The notes under the pieces were generated by a model that did not search any database, was not told where the DNA came from, and saw only the letters and a program-made list of their open reading frames with translations. Positions 17,330 to 23,394 of a DNA stretch of 64,000 bases are shown piece after piece. This DNA comes from Paenibacillus monticola. Its GTDB lineage: Bacteria; Bacillota; Bacilli; Paenibacillales; Paenibacillaceae. Position numbers and translations under genes: made by a program. The DNA is taken from contig NZ_WJXB01000008.1 of the NCBI RefSeq assembly GCF_009664975.1, forward strand, positions 1-64,000. The letters are read 5' to 3'. Each line of letters opens with the position of its first letter. Position 1 is the stretch's first letter.

Positions 17330-17566
17330 ATGGAAGTAACTGCACAAGAAGTAGCAGAATGGATGGTTAAGGAGATTCGCTTTACCGGCACTTTGTATCA
17401 GACGGCCGCGATTGAATATGTTAAGGAGAATTTCGGGGAGCAATTTGTATTTGTGAATGAGAATGGCAATGCTTCGCTATCCAAAGATGTGAAGAAGGTT
17501 TTCCGAAAGCTGCATGGCGGCAAGATTGCTTGGGATCGGGATGGGTTTCTGTGGGCCTGGACGTAA
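17330..17566 (+). CDS. Small DUF6953-like protein of unknown function
   Basis: 78 residues, starting MEVTAQEVAEWMVKEI and ending in the aromatic GKIAWDRDGFLWAWT. The pattern (N-terminal helix, then FVNENGNASLSKDVKKVFRKL, then a Trp-rich end) matches the small DUF6953 group that also occurs in integron cassettes, as far as I recall. There is no signal peptide or membrane segment. AAAGGAGACG supplies a ribosome binding site, and a strong bidirectional terminator follows directly. It appears to be a single-gene transcript of unknown role. Confidence 0.75.
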   Translation: MEVTAQEVAEWMVKEIRFTGTLYQTAAIEYVKENFGEQFVFVNENGNASLSKDVKKVFRKLHGGKIAWDRDGFLWAWT

Positions 17567-17608
17567 AAAAACAGATCATTAGCGTAACCGCGATGATCTG
17601 TTTTTTTA
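17564..17608. terminator. Bidirectional terminator after the DUF6953-like gene
   Basis: ACAGATCAT (17571-17579) pairs perfectly with ATGATCTGT (17593-17601). An A-run precedes the stem and a T-run follows it, so it can act from both sides. Confidence 0.85.
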
Positions 17609-17615
17609 TTTCTAG

Positions 17616-17824
17616 ATAAGTTGAACTAAAAACTTAAGAAAAGGTAAAAGTAACGGAGGGGAATTTTGGAACTGTAGGAGCGATAGCGACCGCCTTTGTC
17701 TCCGGATTTCATCCGCAAAGAGCGGAATAAATCAAGAAATCTGGAGACAACAGCGGCCGGAAGTCCAAACATTCACCGCAGGTACGATTAAAACCGATTT
17801 AGGAAAATCTTAAGTTCAACTTAT
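17616..17824. repeat. MITE-like element, about 209 bp, with terminal inverted repeats
   Basis: ATAAGTTGAAC (17616-17626) and GTTCAACTTAT (17814-17824) are perfect terminal inverted repeats. ACTTAAG/CTTAAGT lies just inside, and a further internal arm pair is GCCTTTGTCTCCGGATTTC with GAAATCTGGAGACAACAGC. No coding capacity is visible. The core, with GTAGGAGCGATAGCGACCGCC, resembles repeats I have seen scattered in Paenibacillus genomes (recollection). No clear target-site duplication is apparent. Confidence 0.7.
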
Positions 17825-17831
17825 TTATGCC

Positions 17832-18911
17832 TTAAATATATTCGGTCATTCCACGTTCCTTCAGCAGATCGACGATCTCCTTAACAGACTGCGCCTTGTC
17901 CTTGGGGCAAATCAAGAGTGCATCCTCGGTGTCTGCAATAATAAACCCATCTACGCCAAAGGTTGTAATCAGTCGGCCGTTTCCGTAGATGATCGAATTA
18001 TGTGTATCGATACCCACATGATTCGCTTTGATAATGTTGCCTGCTTCATCCGGAGGGAAGATTGCCCCCAGTGCATCCCAACTGCCGATATCATTCCAGC
18101 CAAATTGACCAGACAGCACAACGACATCATCAGAACGTTCCAGGATACCATAATCAATCGAAATGCTTTGCAGCGTTGGATAAATCTGGTTAATCACTTC
18201 TTCTTCCTGTTCAGTACCCAAGCAATCCCTGATTGGCAGCATAGTCTTATACAGACGAGGCAGGTAACGCTTGAAATTATCGATAACCACAGATGTTTTC
18301 CAAATGAAGATCCCGCTATTCCATAAATAGTTGCCTGATGTGAGATAACCCTGCGCTTTCTTGAAGCTCGGTTTCTCCACAAATTCCGCAACCTCATAGA
18401 TGGCGACAGGATTCGTAGAAAGAGGTTCTTTATCAAAGGCGATATAGCCGTATCCTGTTGAGGGGAAGGTAGGCTTAATGCCGATCGTTACAATTTTGTC
18501 TGACTCCATGGCAACCGTGCAGGCTTCATCCAGCGTCAGACGGAATTGGTCCTCATCAGTTATATAATGATCGGAAGGCAAGACAACCATTAAAGAGTCA
18601 CCGTGCGCCTTATCAATGGAGAATGCCGCGAACAGGATGCTTGCTGCCGTATTTCGCGCCACAGGTTCGATCAGTATGTTTTTTCTGGACACACTGCTAT
18701 GCATGATGCTCTCCATTAATACGGCCTGAGAACGATTTGTCACGATAACCGTATTCTCCTGAGGGATAATCCCTTTGAAGCGTTCGATCGTATCGTTTAA
18801 CATAATATCGTTGCCGCTGATATTGAGTAGCTGTTTCGGTGTTTCTTGTCTGGACAATGGCCAGAAGCGTGTTCCGCCCCCGCCAGCTAGGATGGTAGCG
18901 AATCTATTCAT
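17832..18911 (-). CDS. manC: Mannose-1-phosphate guanylyltransferase (GDP-mannose pyrophosphorylase)
   Basis: 359 residues. It makes GDP-mannose from mannose-1-phosphate and GTP in the cytoplasm. Family motifs: nucleotide-binding ILAGGGGTRFWPLSR at the N-terminus, ILIEPVARNTAAS, VLPSDHYI, the sugar-phosphate site FVEKP, NSGIFIW and WNDIGSWDAL. It lacks the C-terminal cupin isomerase domain, so it is a single-function form. It overlaps the preceding gene by 8 bp and is last in a three-gene leftward operon with an alpha/alpha-barrel protein and a GT4 glycosyltransferase. The immediate use of its product is therefore probably mannosylation by that glycosyltransferase, or by the divergently encoded DUF1861 protein. 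Confidence 0.92.
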   Translation of the reverse strand: MNRFATILAGGGGTRFWPLSRQETPKQLLNISGNDIMLNDTIERFKGIIPQENTVIVTNRSQAVLMESIMHSSVSRKNILIEPVARNTAASILFAAFSIDKAHGDSLMVVLPSDHYITDEDQFRLTLDEACTVAMESDKIVTIGIKPTFPSTGYGYIAFDKEPLSTNPVAIYEVAEFVEKPSFKKAQGYLTSGNYLWNSGIFIWKTSVVIDNFKRYLPRLYKTMLPIRDCLGTEQEEEVINQIYPTLQSISIDYGILERSDDVVVLSGQFGWNDIGSWDALGAIFPPDEAGNIIKANHVGIDTHNSIIYGNGRLITTFGVDGFIIADTEDALLICPKDKAQSVKEIVDLLKERGMTEYI

Positions 18912-20010
18912 GATGCATCACCAAATGGGCAATAGAGTAGGAAATGATACTTTCCGAACCTTGATTAAGGTTCAATCCTGTCGAATGGATGCCGTCATAA
19001 CAAGCGCCGGTTTGTGGATCAATTAGAGAAATATTCAAAGAGTTATGTCCTAGATACCATTTGTAGCATAACTCAGCCTGCTTCAGGTAAGCAGGATCTT
19101 GGAGAACAATGGCGGCTTCTTGGCAAGCAAGCAGCATTTCGCAGGCTTCAATCGGCTGTTCATCATAAGGAGCGGCTTCTCCATCTCTTAGCAACCAGCC
19201 ATGGCTGCCAATCGGCTTATAATATCCTTCTATAGAAAAGGTCTGCGATGCTAGAAAGTCCAAGCTTTCCTTGGCAGTGTCCTTCAATAGAACGTTGCCT
19301 GAAATGCGGAAGGCCTTTAAGAGAGCCCAAGGCAGCATCGAATTTCCGTACGTAAGGCTGTCTTCGAACCAATTCCAACCCTTCCCTTTGTTGCGGCTAT
19401 AGGATTCGTGCAGACGGACTGCAATATTCTCGATTAGGCTGAGGATAAATGCTTTGGGCAGGAAGGCTTGTTCTTCCGCTGTATTTGTCTTGTGGCGGTA
19501 TGGAAAAGCATAACTTAAGGCATCAGGCGTCTCTATCAAATAACTTAGGCCGACAAGAGCATAGGCACGAGCACGGGGAGAGACAAGCGCTTCAAGATGC
19601 GGTAAGGCTTGGTTAATTAAGTAACGGCAGGTGTTCATTAAATTATCAGGCAGGGAGTCTGCATGTGAGAGTGCGAATCCTAGCGCCCATAACGTGCGTC
19701 CTTGGCAATCCTCAGAGCCATTATCCTCCATGAAGGAACGGTTATAATCCATGAAATTTCTGAAGTTCCCAGCAGTATTCTGTGCGTGATGGATGAAAGA
19801 AATATAAGTATGAATCAGGTCCAGCGCCGCTGAATCCTGGGTACGGCTATATAACAGAACGGCTGCGATTAAAGCCCGGGCATTATCATCTGTGGTGTAG
19901 CCCTTGGAACGGTCAGCAACGCCAAATTTCGTATGCTGAAAAATTCCAGTATCATCGGTTATTCTGTATAGATAATCGGATCTGAACTGTTGAATCGTTG
20001 GGGTTTTCAT
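18904..20010 (-). CDS. Alpha/alpha-barrel (six-hairpin glycosidase-like) protein of mannan cluster
   Basis: 368 residues, mostly helical. Recurrent motifs such as SKGYTTDDNARALIAA, GRTLWALGFAL, NWFEDSLTYGNSMLPWALL and EQPIEACEMLLA suggest an (alpha/alpha)6 toroid related to glycosidases and epimerases. Proteins of this type beside GT4 enzymes are often loosely annotated as glycosyltransferase. There is no signal peptide, so it is cytoplasmic. It starts within the stop codon of the GT4 gene (TAATG) and overlaps manC by 8 bp, so all three are made together. I cannot assign a reaction; acidic residues in TDDNAR and NWFEDS are candidate catalytic groups. Confidence 0.7.
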   Translation of the reverse strand: MKTPTIQQFRSDYLYRITDDTGIFQHTKFGVADRSKGYTTDDNARALIAAVLLYSRTQDSAALDLIHTYISFIHHAQNTAGNFRNFMDYNRSFMEDNGSEDCQGRTLWALGFALSHADSLPDNLMNTCRYLINQALPHLEALVSPRARAYALVGLSYLIETPDALSYAFPYRHKTNTAEEQAFLPKAFILSLIENIAVRLHESYSRNKGKGWNWFEDSLTYGNSMLPWALLKAFRISGNVLLKDTAKESLDFLASQTFSIEGYYKPIGSHGWLLRDGEAAPYDEQPIEACEMLLACQEAAIVLQDPAYLKQAELCYKWYLGHNSLNISLIDPQTGACYDGIHSTGLNLNQGSESIISYSIAHLVMHHE

Positions 20011-21194
20011 TAAATCACGCTCCTATTGGCTAACTCGGAGATCGCGATTTTTTCCTGAAACAGAGCAGCATAGGTTTTGGCAATTTCACTCCACATCATG
20101 GTTTTTCCCAGTTCAAGCGTACGGGCTTCCATTTCCTTCACTATAGCAGGGTTATTCAGTAATTGTAGGATACAAGCTTCTAGGGAAATGGAGTCACGAA
20201 ATTGTGCCAGCAATCCTCTGCCTTCGGCCAGCATTTCCTCAGCATATCGGTAAGGAGTGGAAATAATGACCCGTCCATAACCTACTCCATATGCCAAAGT
20301 ACCACTAACGGCCTGATCTTTACCTAGATAAGGAGTCATATAGATATCTGACATGACAAGTGAATGAATGACTTCTTCTTGTGTCAATAGCTTGTCGACG
20401 AAGAGAACGTTCTGCTGCAGATCCAATTCTTCCACGAGATCAATCAGTTTTTGTCTATATACCTCGCCGGTTTCCAGTTTGACAACCGGATGTGTTTTGC
20501 CCCAAATGATATAGAGAGCCTCGGGATGCTGTTTGACTACTCCGCGCATGGCCTCAATGCCGTACTCAATTCCCTTGCCAGGACTTAAAAAGCCAAAAGT
20601 GGACAAGATCTTACGATCTGCAAAGCCATATTGTTCTTTAAGTTTTGCTCTGGATTCGCTTTGGACATAAGGCACGCCATGATGGATGAAGGCAATTTTT
20701 TGGGTGTCAATTCCATAAATAGAGGTCAAGTCCTTGACGGTAGACTGCGCCATTGTTACAACTTTAACAGCGAGTTCCGCAACTTTATTAATGATAAAGC
20801 GTTGTTTGACAGATGGTTTTGTTAACACGGTATGGAAAATGGCGATATAGGGAATACGGAGTTTCTCAATGAATGGAATTAAATACTCGCCGCTTTCGCC
20901 CCCATAAATACCGAATTCATGCTGGATAACAAGCAGATCCACGTTTGAAGAGTTGAGATATTGGGCAGTTTCTGTATAATCCGCCTGATTTTCCTGGTCA
21001 ATCTCTCTAAGGACTTGTTCCCCATAGTGATAGGATGCATTGTTGTTATTGATAGCAATAATACGCGGTTGGTTGAAGCCCTTAATCTGTGCGAATTGAT
21101 CTAATAAATCTTGTGTGAACGTAGCAATGCCACATTCTCTTGGCAGACTGGTGCCCAAAAAAACGATATTACGATTGCAACTTATGTTATCCAT
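20010..21194 (-). CDS. GT4-family glycosyltransferase, probable mannosyltransferase
   Basis: 394 residues with the GT-B fold. N-terminal acceptor half with PRECGIATFTQDLLDQF and VDLLVIQHEFGIYGG; C-terminal donor half with FLSPGKGIEYGIEAM, YIIWGKTHP and the E-x7-E-like region near TPYLGKDQAVSGTLAYGVGYG. Start ATG at 21194 follows AGGGAGGC. First gene of the leftward operon ending in manC, which argues for GDP-mannose as donor. It is transcribed from a strong divergent promoter (21317-21345) through a hairpin/U-tract at 21228-21261 that may attenuate expression. The product (glycan, lipid or protein glycosylation) is unknown. Confidence 0.85.
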   Translation of the reverse strand: MDNISCNRNIVFLGTSLPRECGIATFTQDLLDQFAQIKGFNQPRIIAINNNNASYHYGEQVLREIDQENQADYTETAQYLNSSNVDLLVIQHEFGIYGGESGEYLIPFIEKLRIPYIAIFHTVLTKPSVKQRFIINKVAELAVKVVTMAQSTVKDLTSIYGIDTQKIAFIHHGVPYVQSESRAKLKEQYGFADRKILSTFGFLSPGKGIEYGIEAMRGVVKQHPEALYIIWGKTHPVVKLETGEVYRQKLIDLVEELDLQQNVLFVDKLLTQEEVIHSLVMSDIYMTPYLGKDQAVSGTLAYGVGYGRVIISTPYRYAEEMLAEGRGLLAQFRDSISLEACILQLLNNPAIVKEMEARTLELGKTMMWSEIAKTYAALFQEKIAISELANRSVI

Positions 21195-21227
21195 TCAAAG
21201 AGCCTCCCTATGAATCCATTTTTTGGA

Positions 21228-21261
21228 GAAAAAAAAGAAAATAAAGAGGACTTTATTTTCT
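21228..21261 (-). terminator. Leader hairpin plus U-tract before the GT4 operon
   Basis: AGAAAATAAAG (21236-21246) and CTTTATTTTCT (21251-21261) form a perfect 11-bp stem with a 4-base loop. On the minus strand a run of eight T follows. It lies between the promoter (21317-21345) and the glycosyltransferase start, so it would terminate leader transcripts unless relieved. The stem is A/T-rich, so it may be only partly effective. Confidence 0.6.
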
Positions 21262-21316
21262 AGGGAAAGGTTTTGTTTAAAATTTTTGATAAAAATGCAA
21301 TTGTTTTCCTTTTATT

Positions 21317-21345
21317 ACTATATCATGACCGTTTTTTCTTGTCAA
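21317..21345 (-). promoter_or_regulatory. Sigma-A promoter of the leftward mannan operon
   Basis: On the minus strand TTGACA (21340-21345), a 17-bp spacer and TATAGT (21317-21322). Its -35 lies 5 bp from the -35 of the rightward promoter, and the two are joined by the palindrome GTCAAT-TTC-ATTGAC (21341-21355). Confidence 0.8.
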
Positions 21346-21350
21346 TTTCA

Positions 21351-21379
21351 TTGACTCTCTTGTATTCTATATATATATT
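21351..21379 (+). promoter_or_regulatory. Sigma-A promoter of the rightward XRE-DUF1861 operon
   Basis: TTGACT (21351-21356), a 17-bp spacer and TATATT (21374-21379), about 20 bp before the XRE start. It is arranged back to back with the leftward promoter, so one regulator bound at the shared palindrome (21341-21355) could control both. Confidence 0.75.
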
Positions 21380-21397
21380 GATGTTGGAGGTGCAAGT

Positions 21398-21697
21398 ATG
21401 CCAGTAATAAAGAGTAAACTGAATGAGGTCATGTTGAATCATGATCCAAAACTATCCATAAGAAAACTTGCGAAAGATGTTAATTATCATTTCGATTCCG
21501 TGCGTCGGATGTATAAAAATGAGATGGTACAATATCCCCGTGATTTGCTGCTGAAGCTTTGTTTATATTTTGATGTTCAGCCAGGGGAGCTCATTAGAGT
21601 CGAAGCGGATGAAGATAGTGATTGTACAATAGAGGAAACAGGCGATCGTCAGGAGGACAACAATGACAACGAATCTACTGAAGCCGGCAACCTGTGA
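21398..21697 (+). CDS. Small XRE-type helix-turn-helix regulator
   Basis: 99 residues. The HTH of the Cro/cI (YozG-like) type spans about 15-65, with LSIRKLAKDVNYHFDSVRRMY and LLLKLCLYFDVQPGELI. A strongly acidic, disordered-looking tail (EADEDSDCTIEETGDRQEDNNDNE) follows. GGAGGTG precedes the ATG. Its 3' end overlaps the DUF1861 gene by 35 bp, so the two are co-translated. Its position at the divergent promoter suggests it controls both transcripts, which is inference. Part of the acidic tail may be dictated by the overlap, since the downstream ribosome binding site (CAGGAGGACAACA) lies within it. Confidence 0.85.
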   Translation: MPVIKSKLNEVMLNHDPKLSIRKLAKDVNYHFDSVRRMYKNEMVQYPRDLLLKLCLYFDVQPGELIRVEADEDSDCTIEETGDRQEDNNDNESTEAGNL

Positions 21698-22607
21698 GCA
21701 GCTTTTGGACACATTTTTTGCGAACCTGCGCGAAACGACGGTGAAGAAGCTAACCTTCTCCGGAGTTGGAAACCGGGATGTCTATAATATAACAGCCCCG
21801 TTTCAATATAGCGGGGAGGAAGTCATCCTAGGCAGAGTTGAAGAGCGGGATAGCGAGTTCTCTCAAGTCTTCTTTTTCACCTGTGAGGATGAGGTGTGGA
21901 GCCCCCGTATACATACACATACATACAACCTGCAAGATCCATGTATGACCCTCATTAAGGGTGAATTAATTGTGGGTGGAGTCGAAGTTATTACGGACAC
22001 TGATAATCCGGATAAGATTGTGTCATGGGTTACTCAATTTTATCGCGGATTCGAGATTGATTCCTTAATTCACTTCTCGTCTGGGCCGGGTACGATGAAG
22101 GATATACGACTAATCGAGCTTGGGGATGGACGAGTAGGGGTATTCACAAGACCGCAGGGTGTACGAGGTGGGAGAGGGCAGATTGGTTTTACCATCATCC
22201 CTTCGCTTGATGAGTTAAATGAGCAGACCTTCATTGAGGCAGAGGTGCTACAAGATCAATTTGTGTCTGAGGAGTGGGGAGGAGCGAACGAAGCCCATCT
22301 ATTGAGCAATGGCCATATAGGCGTTCTGGGGCATATAGCTTGTCTGGATCATAATGCTCAAAAGCACTATTACTCCATGGTTTTTTCGCTGAATCCTGAG
22401 ACCTTTGAGACTACTCCGATCAAGATTATTGCCACAAGAGGTGACTTTCCCATCGGTCCTGGCAAACGGCCAGACCTTAATGATGTTGTTTTTAGCGGTG
22501 GATTGGTTCGTTCGGGGAATGGCCGGGCGGTGCTATCTGTGGGCGTTAGTGATGCTGAGGCTTACCAAATTGAGATCCCCGATCCTTTTTGCGAATATGA
22601 AGCTTGA
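21663..22607 (+). CDS. DUF1861 protein, related to beta-1,2-mannan transferase/phosphorylases
   Basis: 314 residues, cytoplasmic. The sequence fits DUF1861: FSGVGNRDVYNITAPF near the start, EEVILGRVEERDSEFSQVFFF, LIELGDGRVGVFTRPQG, EWGGANEAHLL and FPIGPGKRPDLNDVVFSGGLVR near the end, consistent with a five-bladed propeller akin to GH130. As I recall, this Pfam family was noted for occurring in bacteria and Leishmania, and the Leishmania members were shown to be dual GDP-mannose transferase/phosphorylases (CAZy GT108) that build and break down the beta-1,2-mannan mannogen. Here the gene lies divergent from manC and a GT4 enzyme, so mannose chemistry is well supported by context. Activity in this organism is inferred. 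Confidence 0.8.
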   Translation: MTTNLLKPATCEQLLDTFFANLRETTVKKLTFSGVGNRDVYNITAPFQYSGEEVILGRVEERDSEFSQVFFFTCEDEVWSPRIHTHTYNLQDPCMTLIKGELIVGGVEVITDTDNPDKIVSWVTQFYRGFEIDSLIHFSSGPGTMKDIRLIELGDGRVGVFTRPQGVRGGRGQIGFTIIPSLDELNEQTFIEAEVLQDQFVSEEWGGANEAHLLSNGHIGVLGHIACLDHNAQKHYYSMVFSLNPETFETTPIKIIATRGDFPIGPGKRPDLNDVVFSGGLVRSGNGRAVLSVGVSDAEAYQIEIPDPFCEYEA

Positions 22608-22618
22608 GAGTGGCTGAT

Positions 22619-22671
22619 TTGACTAGATTCTATGGTCATGTTATAATTAGATTGACAAGAATCTATGGTCA
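22619..22671 (+). promoter_or_regulatory. L25 promoter with tandem 20-bp direct repeat
   Basis: TTGACT (22619-22624), a 17-bp spacer and TATAAT (22642-22647) form a strong sigma-A promoter. A 20-bp sequence containing the -35 (22619-22638) recurs at 22652-22671 with two mismatches, exactly 33 bp on (about three helical turns). The shared core is TCTATGGTCA. Confidence 0.75.
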
Positions 22672-22691
22672 AAGAGAGCGGGAACTAAGAA

Positions 22692-23294
22692 ATGAGTAAA
22701 TTATTACAATTAAATGAACGTGTTGCTGGAACAAAGTCCGACATGAAACTAGCTAGAAAAGAAGGACGTATTCCAGCTGTATTATATGGTGTTGGTAAAG
22801 ATACGCTTACTTTAGAAGTTAACGAAAAAGCAATGTTGGACATGCTTAAGAAAAATCCGCGTGCGATTCTGCAAGGCAAGGTATCTGATGCTAAAGTAAT
22901 GCCGATCATTGTTCAGAACATTCAAAAAGATACTTTCACAGGTAAATTAATGCATATCGATTTTCAATATGTGAACATGTCCGTTAGTATGGACAGTAAT
23001 GTTACTCTTCATTTCTCTGGAGAACCCGTTGGTTTGAAATCAGGTGGAGTTCAACAGGTAGAAATTTATGAGGTACAAGTTCGTTGTATGCCTGATGTAC
23101 TGCCAACTTCGATGGAAGTAGACATTAGTGGTCTTGAAGTCGGCGAACAACTGCTCGTTTCTGATCTTGTGTTCGTAGACGGTATTGAAGTATTGACTGA
23201 TCCTACTACAGTTATGATTCAGATCAAACTGGTACAAGAAGAAGTTGAAGAAGAAGTAGCAGCACCAGCAGCAGAAGTAGTAACACCGGCCTAA
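22692..23294 (+). CDS. rplY: Ribosomal protein L25 / general stress protein Ctc
   Basis: 200 residues, the long two-domain Ctc/TL5 form. The N-terminal 5S-rRNA-binding domain (about 1-95) has ARKEGRIPAVLYG and FTGKLMHIDFQYV. The C-terminal beta domain (about 96-185) has VNLHF-type strands, VRCMPDVLPTSMEVDISGLEVGE, and an acidic Ala-rich tail (EEVEEEVAAPAAE). It binds 5S rRNA in the large ribosomal subunit and in Bacillus is a general stress protein. The codon pattern looks like that of a highly expressed gene. Single-gene transcript between its own promoter and a strong terminator. Confidence 0.95.
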   Translation: MSKLLQLNERVAGTKSDMKLARKEGRIPAVLYGVGKDTLTLEVNEKAMLDMLKKNPRAILQGKVSDAKVMPIIVQNIQKDTFTGKLMHIDFQYVNMSVSMDSNVTLHFSGEPVGLKSGGVQQVEIYEVQVRCMPDVLPTSMEVDISGLEVGEQLLVSDLVFVDGIEVLTDPTTVMIQIKLVQEEVEEEVAAPAAEVVTPA

Positions 23295-23318
23295 TATCAA
23301 CACTATACAGCATTAGCT

Positions 23319-23390
23319 AAAACCCCTTACCGCAGCAAGTGTTTAGATTCGAGATTCATGAATCTTCGCATTGTTGCTGTAAGGGGTTTT
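23319..23390. terminator. Convergent bidirectional terminator, L25 and helicase
   Basis: AAAACCCCTTAC...CAGCAA pairs with TTGCTGTAAGGGGTTTT across 23319-23390, with A-run and T-run on the two sides. It serves both L25 (plus) and the helicase gene (minus). Confidence 0.85.
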
Positions 23391-23394
23391 TAGG

